A DNA stretch of 64,000 bases from Bipolaris cookei (Eukaryota; Ascomycota; Dothideomycetes; Pleosporales; Pleosporaceae): positions 1,154,276 to 1,218,275 of the forward strand of contig NRSV01000001.1 in assembly GCA_002286855.1 (NCBI GenBank), read 5' to 3'. The notes below the pieces were generated by a model. The model did not search any database and had not been told where the DNA came from. It saw nothing but the letters and a program-made list of their open reading frames with translations. Position numbers and translations under genes: made by a program. Shown piece after piece: positions 42,523 to 52,155 of this stretch (position 1 is its first letter; the number at the start of each line of letters is the position of its first letter).

Positions 42523-43531
42523 ACTGAGCAATATTTCAATTAGGAGGATGATAGCCGAAGCCAACACGTACGACTCGATGATTCCATTCAGATGCGAATA
42601 CCCCTTAAGGTAGAATATTATCTCTGTTGCATGATTATGATTACAAATCATATGGTGCAAGCCTCTGTGAGATGCCGCGGCAATGCACTTGTGCCTGATT
42701 ACTTTGCAGCGGATACTTTTCAAAGCAATACCAAGTTGATAGGCACGCATACTTACTTATAGGCGACACGGAGATACAACCGAGCGACATGCTGACATCG
42801 GTACGGGCGCCGGACTTAAGACAACGCTGTACTAGTCTTGGCAAGATCGACATCCTAAGCTTAGTCCGCGGATGGGTAGTTCCATGCCAGGATGCATGCA
42901 AGTCCATCTATGTGTGTACTGCAGAGTACTCTAGAAACATCGGCTCGGGAATACATGGAGGGGTACCGTACATCCCACATTTCAAACATACAGTCGTCAT
43001 GTCAAGCCAGGCACATTTGTCAGTTTTACCACTCGGCCCACATTATACGGGTGTACAGTGACTCGTGTCTACTCCGAATATGCAGGGACACTTTAGTGGG
43101 GAACATTCATTATCCTTTTTTTGCCTGCAGCGGTGAGATTAATTAGTAATGCAAGAAAAAGTTGGACCTCCAACGTTTGACTTGCGTGCGAGGTCGGTGA
43201 GAAGAGTGGGTGCACCTCGCAATTTAGCTCCTCGGCAAGGCATGTTAATCATTGAGCCAATCTGCGCATGACGACATGGCTTGCTTATCTCCGTTACCTC
43301 TTGCTGTGTAATGTGGAAATTTTGGTCAGAGATGCCCTGGTTGGGCATATAGCTTCTTTGGTCAACACTGCGCCTGCAGTGTACACAGTTTTGTCAGCAC
43401 TCTTCATCTACAAGTGTACTTATGACCACGCCTCTATTTGGTCACTTTGGCGGCATCACTGCAACCCTTTTTCCCCACCTTCATTTGGTCCAGCGGTTTG
43501 ATACCCAATCCCTTTCATTACAGGCCTGAAA
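42523..43531. promoter_or_regulatory. upstream region of the PDR ABC transporter
   Basis: A 1-kb spacer between same-strand genes, with a perfect TCCGCGGA palindrome at 42865-42872, about 660 bp before the transporter ATG. No supported ORF. Confidence 0.5.
42865..42872. promoter_or_regulatory. PDRE-like palindrome upstream of the ABC transporter
   Basis: TCCGCGGA is identical to the yeast Pdr1/Pdr3 element and is placed before a PDR-family transporter. In filamentous fungi other zinc-cluster proteins would have to bind it. Confidence 0.45.
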
Positions 43532-46500
43532 ATGTGGGGATCATCTATTCCACCCTCGGAACGAGACAATCGTCGTAATCCATGGCATGACGATGATTAT
43601 CTTCGTAGTGGGAGAGAAGAAACAGTGACTCCTGGTAGTCAAAGCGACGAGAGCCCCGATAGTGGGCGTCTTGAGCGAGCGGGAACATGGGGCGAGCGCG
43701 ACGCCGGAAAGCTCGACTCGAAAACTGCAGCAGAAGATCTCGAGGTGCTCCGAGGAGAACTTGCTTCATTGTCCAGGTCACGATCACGCGGAGCCCAATC
43801 GCTTCGATCAGATGCTTTGTCCCGAACTGTTAGTAGGATCAGTACTCGGAAAACCCAACGTCGAGGATCAGTTTCACGTGCCGAGGAAGGCACGGGCGAC
43901 GTGGAGGACGACAAGCCTGGTGACATTGGAGGCGCCCTCGCCAGCGAAAAGGAAGACGATTTTGAACTTGGCCAATTCATGCGCGAAGGGCACTTTGAGA
44001 AGCGCAAGAATGGTCAATCAGCCAAGAAGGTCGGCGTCGTCTACAAGAACCTCACGGTCAAGGGCATAGGATCTACGGCTTCTTTTGCAAGAACCTTGCC
44101 TGATGCTATTCTAGGAACTTTTGGTCCGGACCTTTACCGCATTGTAACAAACCTCATTCCAGTACTCAGGTTTGGAAAAAACAAACATATGCGGACTTTG
44201 ATTCATGATTTCTCTGGCGTTGTCAAGGGCGGAGAGATGATGCTAGTCCTAGGACGACCTGGATCTGGCTGTTCAACTTTTCTCAAGGTCATTGCTAACA
44301 ACCGGGAGAGCTATGCTGCTGTCGAAGGTGAAGTCTCGTATGGTGGTATACCCGCCGACAAGCAGAGGAAGCAATTCAGGGGCGAAGTCAACTACAACCC
44401 AGAAGACGACTCTCACATGGCTGACCTGAATGTATGGCAGACACTCAAGTTTGCACTCACCAACAAGACCAAAAAGCATGAGAAGCATGAGATTCCGATT
44501 ATACTTGAGGCGCTCCTCAAGGTTTTTGGCATATCCCACACAAAGTACACAAAGGTGGGAGACGAGTACGTTCGAGGAGTCAGTGGAGGTGAGCGGAAGC
44601 GTGTCTCTATTGCCGAGACTCTTTCCACCAAGAGCACGGTCAACTGTTGGGATAACAGTACTAGAGGTCTCGATGCAAGTACTGCTCTTGACTACGCCAA
44701 GTCGTTACGTATCATGACCGACATGAGTAATCGCACAACACTAGTCACTTTGTACCAAGCAGGCGAAGGCATCTACGAGACAATGGACAAAGTCATGGTC
44801 ATTGACGCCGGCAGATGCATCTACCAGGGTCCAGCGGGTGCTGCAAAGCAGTACTTCATAGACCTCGGCTTCAAGTGTCCGGAGCGCCAAACCACAGCCG
44901 ATTTCCTGACAGCAGTAACCGACCCCACCGAGCGTCAGTTCCTTCCTGGTTTCGAGGACAAGGCACCCAAAACACCAGAGGAGCTCGAAAAGGCGTATCG
45001 CGAGAGTGAGGCGTACAAGAACGTACTAAGGGAGATACAGGAGTATGAAGAAGAGCTAGAGAGAAGTGGATATATGGATGCCAAAGAATTTGAGGGAGCC
45101 GTCCGTGAGAGCAAGAGCAAGACGGTACGCAAGAAATCGCCTTTCACAGTCTCCTTCGTCCGCCAGGTCATCGCCTGTACGCAGCGAGAGTTCTGGTTAA
45201 CCTGGGGTGACAAGACGACGCTCTACACCAAGTTCTTCATCATCATCTCCAACAGTTTTATCGTCGGATCGCTGTTCTACGGCCAAGCTAAGGATACCTC
45301 CGGCGCTTTCACACGTGGTGGTTCGGGCTTCTTTTCCATTCTCTTCTTAGGCTGGCTGCAGCTGTCTGAGCTTATGAAGGCAGTGTCTGGACGCGATGTT
45401 GTCAAACGACACGAGGATTACGCTTTTTACCGACCTAGTGCTGTGGTTATCGCTCGCGTTGTGCAGGATTTTCCCCTGTTGCTTGCACAGGTCATTCCAT
45501 TCTCGATCGTCATGTATTTCATGACTGGTCTCGACGCCGACGTGTCCAAGTTCTTTATCTACTTTCTCTTCATTTACACCACCACATTCTGCGTTACCGC
45601 GCTATACCGCATGTTTGCCGCTCTATCTCCGACTATTGATGATGCAGTGAGATTTGCTGGTCTCGCACTCAATCTTCTCATCATCTACACTGGTTACGTT
45701 ATTCCCAAGACGCAGCTGCTGGGCGAGTACATTTGGTTTGGATGGTTGTACTGGGTCAACCCGGTCGGTTACTCCTTCGAAGCCGTTCTCGCTAACGAGT
45801 TCTCCGACCGGACAATGGAGTGTGCTCCCAGCCAGCTGGTGCCTCAGGGTCCCGGCGTTGACCCTGCTTACCAAGGATGCAGCTTGACGGGTGCATCGAC
45901 GAACTCGAGATCCGTATCCGGTGCAGACTACCTCAATGTTTCGTTCAACTACTCGCGGGCAAATCTTTGGCGTAATTTTGGCGTTGTGGTAGCCTTTGCT
46001 GTGCTGTATATCTTGGTGACAGTGATTGCCACTGAGACGATTTCCTTTGCAAAGACTGGCGGGGGTGCGTTAATCTTCGCAAAGACTAAGCGTGCGAAGA
46101 ATGTTGTCAAGGAAGATGGCCCTGCGGATGAAGAGAAGGCGGTGTCTGGTAAGTCGGTGTCGAGCCCCAACACTACTGCCCACGAGGAAGAGGCACTTGA
46201 GGCCATTTCAAGCAGTGAAAGTGTCTTTACTTGGAAAGATGTCGAATACACCGTTCCGTATCAGGGAGGTGAGCGCAAACTTCTCAATAAAGTCAACGGA
46301 TACGCGAAACCGGGTATCATGATTGCGCTTGTGGGTGCCTCTGGTGCAGGCAAGTCGACTCTGCTCAACACCCTCTCGCAGCGACAAACAACAGGAGTGG
46401 TTTCTGGAGAATTTCTGGTTGATGGTTGGGATCTGGGGAAAGCATTCCAACGCGGAACTGGCTTCTGCGAGCAAATGGATCTTCACGACGGCACGGCCAC

Positions 46501-48202
46501 GATTCGTGAGGCCCTTGAGTTCTCTGCTCTCTTGCGACAGGACAGAAAGACACCTCGGATAGAGAAGCTTGACTATGTCGATAAGATTATTGAACTGCTT
46601 GAACTCGAGGACATCCAAGATGCGCTAATTGAGAGCCTGGGCGTCGAGCAGAAAAAGCGTCTAACCATTGGTGTTGAGCTTGCCGCAAAGCCCTCACTCT
46701 TGCTTTTCCTAGATGAGCCAACAAGTGGTCTCGACAGCAACTCTGCGTATTCCATTGTACAATTTCTCAAGAAGCTCGCACAGGCCGGCCAAGCCATTGT
46801 CTGCACCATCCACCAACCCAGCAGTGTCCTAATCCAGCAATTCGACATGATCCTCGCTCTCAACCCCGGCGGCAACACCTTCTACTTTGGCCCTGTCGGC
46901 GAAAACGGCAAAGACGTAATCGAATACTTTGGCTCCCGCGGCGTCCACTGTCCTCCCAGCAAAAACGTTGCAGAATTCATACTCGAAACCGCCGCCAAAC
47001 CTATCAAACGCGCAGACGGCAGCAAAATCGACTGGAACGACGAATGGCTCAAATCCCCCAACAACACGCAACTCCTCCAAGAAATCGACACCATCAAAAC
47101 CACCCGCAGTAAACTCGCCCTCGCCACGCACAATGAAGATGGAGACAAAGGAGGAGACTCTGAATTCGCAGCCTCAACCTGGACCCAGACCCGCCTCCTC
47201 ACCACGCGCACCCTAACCCAATACTGGCGCTCCCCCTCATACCTCTACTCGAAACTCTTCGTCTCCATCATCCTCGGCCTTTTCAATGGCTTCACCTTTT
47301 ACAACCTCAGCCACAGCACCACGGACCTGCAGAACAGGCTCTTCACCACCTTCCTCATCGTGCTCCTCCCGCCCACCATCGTCAACGGCGTCGTCCCCAA
47401 GTTCTATTCGAACATGGCTTTGTGGACAGCCCGCGAACTTCCGTCGCGGATTTATGGGTGGACGGCGTTTACCACGGCGCAGGTAGTAGCGGAAGTACCG
47501 GGAGCGGTGGTATCGAGCGTCGTATATTTCTTACTCTGGTACTTTCCTACTGGCTTACCAGCCGACACCGCGACGTCCGGCTACGTCTTCCTCATGACAC
47601 TCCTCTTCTTCCTCTTCATATCGAGCTGGGGCCAGTGGATCTGCGCCTTCGCCCCCTCCTTCACTGTGATTTCCAACGTCCTCCCCTTTTTCTTCGTCAT
47701 GTTCGGACTCTTCAACGGGGTTGTTCGGCCGTTTGCTGCCATGCCGGTGTTTTGGCGGTACTGGATGTACTATGTTAATCCGGCGACGTACTGGATTTCT
47801 GGGGTTCTGGCCGCGACCATGACGGGGGTGCCTGTTGAGTGTAGCGAAAAGGAGACAGCGGTGTTTGATACGCCAAATGGAATGTCGTGTGAGGAGTATG
47901 CGAGCGCGTTTTTAGAGAGAGCACCGGGGTACCTGGTTGATCCGCAGGCGACGTCGACGTGCCAGTATTGTGCGTATAGCGTGGGCGATGATTATCTTGC
48001 TTCGCTGAATATTGCGGCTGGAGATAAGTGGAGGGATTTTGGCATTTTCCTTGCGTTTTGCGTGAGTAATTGGGCGTTGGTGTATTTCTTTGTTTGGAGT
48101 GTTAGGATTAAGGGGTGGAGCTTTGGGTTTGCGACTGTGTTTAGGGGGCTGGGGAAGAGTGTTGCGAGGGTCAAGGGGATGGTGAAGAGGAACAAAGCTT
48201 GA
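43532..48202 (+). CDS. full-size PDR-type ABC transporter (ABCG)
   Basis: A 1556-aa single-exon gene with the reverse (NBD-TMD)2 order. The acidic Ser/Arg-rich N-terminus is followed by NBD1, with the degenerate PDR Walker A GRPGSGCSTFLK (Cys for Lys), the signature VSGGERKRVSIAE and Walker B-like NCWDNSTRGLD. Six membrane segments come next. NBD2 has the canonical Walker A GASGAGKSTLL, the degenerate signature LGVEQKKRLTIG and LLFLDEPTSGLDS, then six more segments with a large Cys-containing outer loop. This asymmetric pairing is the hallmark of Pdr5/Cdr1-like pumps that export azoles, plant toxins and lipids at the plasma membrane. The ATG lies just after an AT-rich leader. The gene is in tandem with the glycerol-3-phosphate dehydrogenase gene but unrelated in function. 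Confidence 0.96.
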   Translation: MWGSSIPPSERDNRRNPWHDDDYLRSGREETVTPGSQSDESPDSGRLERAGTWGERDAGKLDSKTAAEDLEVLRGELASLSRSRSRGAQSLRSDALSRTVSRISTRKTQRRGSVSRAEEGTGDVEDDKPGDIGGALASEKEDDFELGQFMREGHFEKRKNGQSAKKVGVVYKNLTVKGIGSTASFARTLPDAILGTFGPDLYRIVTNLIPVLRFGKNKHMRTLIHDFSGVVKGGEMMLVLGRPGSGCSTFLKVIANNRESYAAVEGEVSYGGIPADKQRKQFRGEVNYNPEDDSHMADLNVWQTLKFALTNKTKKHEKHEIPIILEALLKVFGISHTKYTKVGDEYVRGVSGGERKRVSIAETLSTKSTVNCWDNSTRGLDASTALDYAKSLRIMTDMSNRTTLVTLYQAGEGIYETMDKVMVIDAGRCIYQGPAGAAKQYFIDLGFKCPERQTTADFLTAVTDPTERQFLPGFEDKAPKTPEELEKAYRESEAYKNVLREIQEYEEELERSGYMDAKEFEGAVRESKSKTVRKKSPFTVSFVRQVIACTQREFWLTWGDKTTLYTKFFIIISNSFIVGSLFYGQAKDTSGAFTRGGSGFFSILFLGWLQLSELMKAVSGRDVVKRHEDYAFYRPSAVVIARVVQDFPLLLAQVIPFSIVMYFMTGLDADVSKFFIYFLFIYTTTFCVTALYRMFAALSPTIDDAVRFAGLALNLLIIYTGYVIPKTQLLGEYIWFGWLYWVNPVGYSFEAVLANEFSDRTMECAPSQLVPQGPGVDPAYQGCSLTGASTNSRSVSGADYLNVSFNYSRANLWRNFGVVVAFAVLYILVTVIATETISFAKTGGGALIFAKTKRAKNVVKEDGPADEEKAVSGKSVSSPNTTAHEEEALEAISSSESVFTWKDVEYTVPYQGGERKLLNKVNGYAKPGIMIALVGASGAGKSTLLNTLSQRQTTGVVSGEFLVDGWDLGKAFQRGTGFCEQMDLHDGTATIREALEFSALLRQDRKTPRIEKLDYVDKIIELLELEDIQDALIESLGVEQKKRLTIGVELAAKPSLLLFLDEPTSGLDSNSAYSIVQFLKKLAQAGQAIVCTIHQPSSVLIQQFDMILALNPGGNTFYFGPVGENGKDVIEYFGSRGVHCPPSKNVAEFILETAAKPIKRADGSKIDWNDEWLKSPNNTQLLQEIDTIKTTRSKLALATHNEDGDKGGDSEFAASTWTQTRLLTTRTLTQYWRSPSYLYSKLFVSIILGLFNGFTFYNLSHSTTDLQNRLFTTFLIVLLPPTIVNGVVPKFYSNMALWTARELPSRIYGWTAFTTAQVVAEVPGAVVSSVVYFLLWYFPTGLPADTATSGYVFLMTLLFFLFISSWGQWICAFAPSFTVISNVLPFFFVMFGLFNGVVRPFAAMPVFWRYWMYYVNPATYWISGVLAATMTGVPVECSEKETAVFDTPNGMSCEEYASAFLERAPGYLVDPQATSTCQYCAYSVGDDYLASLNIAAGDKWRDFGIFLAFCVSNWALVYFFVWSVRIKGWSFGFATVFRGLGKSVARVKGMVKRNKA

Positions 48203-48418
48203 TGATGATGATGTGGACAGAGATAGTGTATGTGTATGAAAATCGTAAATTGCGTATATAGCCATATGATAGCAATGTCGCTAGCCCATCGTCTTCCAAT
48301 CGTCATCAAGTCATGTCAGGTGGTATTGTTTGCCTGCCATGTTCCCGATCCATTTCGCCTTAACGCCATGTAAATGCCTGATGCCGCTTTTTTCTCTACG
48401 AGCACTTCCATCACGTGC

Positions 48419-49368
48419 TTAAAACCTCTCCTTCATCCTACCAGCAATGGTCCGCAGGTTGCCGTACATTTTGCTGGGGTTCTGTCCAAGGATCAAGCTG
48501 ACAATGGACTCGCGGGCAATGTGAATGTTCTTGAAGCCGCCAAGAATGTGGATTTTTTGGTCTGCGAGCACAACTGTTGCTGGTTAGAACCTGAGACGAA
48601 TGAAGAGTGGGGGGTCGCGACGTACTTCGTGTTCTGCTGGCATTTTCAATGGCGAATTTGGTCTTGCCGTCCTTGCCGGCGATACGGCCGATGGCGCGGC
48701 TGAGATGTTCACCCGAGAGCGATTTTACGTCCTTGATTTCAAACGTCTCAATGTACAGATCGTCCAGCCTGAGCAGCTAAAGGGTGTTAGTCGCTTGTGT
48801 GCGAATATAGGGTTGTGTATGCATACCGCGATGGCGTCGTCTGTGTCGAAACCAAGAGTAAAAGCTTTGACGCTGCAGAGAGTCAGCATGTTCCTGTAGT
48901 GTATATGCAGAGCGCTGCTCCACCCAAAACATCAACGTACAAATCTTCTCCCTTCTGCAGAGCGCCCGTGTCGGTCGTGGCACTCGAGGTGCGCAACTCG
49001 ACACTCTTGCTCTTTGTGTTCATGCGAACCTGCAGCTTGAGATGCTCGACCAGCGGTGGGTAGATCTTGGGCCACGAGTTCTTGAGGGGAGTCATCCTGT
49101 GCGGTGGAATGGGCACCTTACGCTGCTCGCGGCGGAAGGCGAGTGGTATCGACTTGGCGGCGGGGAACCTGGGCTTGCCGCTCTCGTCGACCATGGGCAT
49201 ATCTTCTTCGGGCGCATCCAAGGTTGTATTGGGGGCGTCAACAGGGTCGATGCTCATGGAGATGAGGTCGCCGTCAGATTCGGTGGGCAGCGAGACGGAC
49301 GAGGCTTCGAGGGCGACATTGTCGGCCAGTTCTTCGGGGCGGCGCTGGAGGGCGGTGGGAGCGGGCAT
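48419..49368 (-). CDS. PNO1: pre-rRNA processing protein PNO1/Dim2 (KH domain)
   Basis: Predicted exons on the minus strand are 48941..49368, 48827..48872, 48626..48776 and 48419..48573, giving 259 aa. The introns are 68, 50 and 52 nt, all GT-AG, and every junction rebuilds conserved sequence: GEDFVKAFTLGFDTDDAIA, then LLRLDDLYIETFEIKDVKSL, then SRTRIVLADQKIHILGG. The N-terminus (about 90 residues) is acidic and variable. The KH-like RNA-binding region ends with NIHIARESIVSLILGQNPSKMYGNLR, characteristic of PNO1. In yeast, Dim2/Pno1 binds the 3' end of 18S pre-rRNA in the nucleolus and cytoplasm, acting with Dim1 and Nob1 in 40S maturation. It shares a 334-bp divergent promoter with the MDM31-like gene. 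An unspliced reading would miss most of the protein. Confidence 0.94.
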
Positions 49369-49702
49369 GTTTTGTGTATTTTTTTCCCTTCCTTTTCTCT
49401 TCTCTATATTGCAGTATGTACGGGTAGTGTCTGGTCAATTGGTATCGTCGAGCGCGACGAGTGGGGCTGGTCAAGAAATTTGGAGAGGCGACGGGATGGT
49501 GTGTCGAAAGCGGACTAGCGGGCCAGTGTCCCTCTGCCGGACAAATGAATAAATGCCTGGGCAAATGAAATGACGTGAATCCTTATACAGTCACGACTAC
49601 CTCACTTAGTGACCTACACAGCCAGGCCATTCACTTCCTCCTATCCCTCTGTCCGCACCCACCCACTCTGCAGACGTCGACCATGTGCCCGCCGCGCTTA
49701 TC
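49369..49702. promoter_or_regulatory. divergent promoter between PNO1 and the MDM31-like gene
   Basis: A 334-bp stretch between opposite start codons. It includes a short upstream ORF at 49683-49706 just before the MDM31-like start. No other gene is seen. Confidence 0.5.
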
Positions 49703-49706
49703 ATGA
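49683..49706 (+). promoter_or_regulatory. upstream ORF overlapping the MDM31-like start
   Basis: An ATG at 49683 opens seven codons (MCPPRLS) and ends in TGA at 49704-49706, overlapping the main ATG at 49703 as ATGA. Such stop-start overlaps allow reinitiation. It matters only if transcription starts upstream of 49683. Confidence 0.4.
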
Positions 49707-51855
49707 ACAAGCATGTGCGAACGCTCGGCTTGCTATGGCGCCCCGTCGCTGGCCCGCTGTTGAGAGAGGGCGCTGCCTTTGCCTGCCCTCCCATTCGACA
49801 TGCCCTTTCAACCGTATCCACGACCGCCCGCCCTCGCACAACGCCCTCGCCATGGCTGGCTTGCTTCCCTGCTGTCAATTCAACCTATACACCAAGCGCT
49901 CAGCATAGCATCACCAAGGCCGTCTTTGCAGCATGGACCCGGCACGCCTCGTCAAAGGCCTCGCGCGCACTGAGAAGGAATACACGCAGTGACCGACGCA
50001 GTAAGAGTTCACTCACTCAGTCCTCTTCCGACAATAAGCGTCGCCCATCTACCCAGGCACCGCAAGCCAATCTCTCGCCTCAGCCGAATGCGCCGCCCAA
50101 GCCCTCGCAGGCAGAACCAGAGCCAAAGCAAGAAGCCGACACTCCAGGCACCTCAAAACCCCTTCTCGACCGCCTGCCCCATCACCTCCCGCACATATAT
50201 CGCCCTACCAAGGCTGAGCTGCTCGCCGCTGCCTCGGGCTTCTGGTCGCGCATCAAAATCCACTTCAAATGGCTCACCATCCGGAGCACTCGTCCCTTCA
50301 ATGCCGATGAGATATATGCCCTTTTCTCGTGGATCATTGCTGCACATGTGCTATGGATTGTCCTGGGAACTACGACGTTTTTCATGCTGACCATCTTCCT
50401 CATCAACACTGCCTTTTCTCAAGAGACTGTTGGCAAGTGGATTGGCAACTATCTCACAAAGTCGTCGGGCATCAAGGTCGTTTTCGAGACTGCTGTAGTG
50501 CCCAAGTGGGGAGACGGCGTCATTTCCTTCCGCAATGTCTTCGTCTCACGCCGCCCTGGACAAGGCACAGGAAAAGTCAGCAAAGGTTCGCAGACGGAGA
50601 TGGCTGCTGCCGCCGCCGCTCGGGCTCAGCATGGCAAGGACGCACACGACGGGACTCCGGCCAAGTCCAAACCAGAGGAAGACACAAACTACACCCAGTT
50701 CGACATTTCTATCGACACGGTCAACATCACCTTGTCCTTTTCCAAGTGGTTCAACGGCAAAGGCTTGTTAGAGGATGTTGAGATCAAGGGCATCCGCGGG
50801 GTAGTTGATCGGACTTCAGTGCGCACTATTGAAGGCGTTGATCCGAGGTCGTACAAGCATGAGCACCATCCTGGAGATTTTGAACTCGACTCGTTTAAGA
50901 TGGAAGATTTACTAGTGACTGTATACCAGCCAAACGGCTTCCGCCCCTTTTCCGTCAGCATCTTCTCATGCGACCTTCCCAGGCTGCGGAAACAATGGCT
51001 CTTTTACGACTTTCTCTCTGCAAACATGATGTCTGGTTCTTTTGACAACTCCCTCTTCACCATCCACCCCCGACAAACCCACAACTACACAGGTGCACAA
51101 CTGAGCAGCGGTCGCGCCTCCGAGGACGGCAGCTCCTGGAAGAAGCACAGCCGGATACGCATCGATGGTCTCAACATCGACCATCTCAACCGCGGCTACG
51201 AGGGCCCGTTTTCCTGGATCCATGAAGGAAATGTTGACATTGTTGCCGATGTCATGTTCCCCAACGACAATGACGATAGCATTGCCAAGGTCATGTCTGA
51301 CATGTACGACCGGGTCGAGGCCACCGTCACCCAGCAGCGCAAGCACCACTTTTCCGACCATGCGGTCCATGGCTTTGATGAACACCATCATGACGACAAG
51401 ACCCACTCTGACGCTGAGCAAGGAGAGGAGTCGCGTTACATGATCATGGACATGCGCGTCCACCTCAACGACGTCCGTGCCGCCGTCCCCATCTTCACCA
51501 GGGACATTTCGTACGTCAACAATGCTCTTGTGCGACCTATTGTCGCATACATCAACTCAAGCCGTAGCTTTATTCCAGTCAACTGCAGAGTGGTCAAGAA
51601 GGTCAGCGAGTTCGACGGCAGTTGGACACTGTACGACAGCGGCTTAATGGAGGAGGTATCGAAAGAGGTACGATGAAATCCCTGGCGTGACACTCGCAAC
51701 GATGTGCTAATTTTTTTCAGATGTATGATGCCTTTGCCCGCGATGTTCTCGAGGACCGCACCACACGCAAACGGCGAATAAAAAAGGTAGGCATCTGGAC
51801 TTTGCAACTCGCAGCTCAAGCCCTCTTTCTCGGCCTCGCCGGGAACATTGCCTAG
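49703..51855 (+). CDS. mitochondrial inner-membrane protein of the MDM31/MDM32 family
   Basis: Exons 49703..51667 and 51721..51855 encode 699 aa, joined over a 53-nt intron (GTACGA...TTTTCAG). The ATG at 49703 (MNKHVRTLGLLWRP) begins a basic, Ser/Ala-rich N-terminus suited to mitochondrial import. The first membrane segment (about residues 208-240, WIIAAHVLWIVLGTTTFFML) precedes the family core: IGNYLTKSSGIKVVFETAVVPKWG, GVISFRNVFVSRRPG and YTQFDISIDTVNITLSFSKW. The last exon supplies a second membrane segment. Yeast Mdm31 and Mdm32 form inner-membrane complexes needed for mitochondrial shape, distribution and cardiolipin metabolism. The His/Asp-rich stretch near residue 550 (HHFSDHAVHGFDEHHHDD) is a local oddity. 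Confidence 0.92.
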
Positions 51856-52155
51856 ACATGATACCCTTGACGGATGATATGCACGAGATGAATGAAATAA
51901 CAAAACAAAAGCACCTCTCTTCTTTTTGTATTATACCATACCTGTATACAGATATACGTGGGCAACGTACGGCGTTTGGGGGAGGGCTCGGTACACAACA
52001 TGGATTGTTGTGCATGGCGGCTAGTTAGTCGTTCTTACGTCTGGTATAGATACTGAGCGGACACGACTGGACGGAATTGAAACGCTCCTATGGATTTGAA
52101 ATGATTAATGGTTTTTTTTCTAATCGTCTATCTCATCAATCGTATCCTCGTATCC
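51856..52155. other. convergent 3' spacer
   Basis: The 3' flanks of the MDM31-like and DPH6 genes. AT-rich, no gene seen. Confidence 0.5.
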
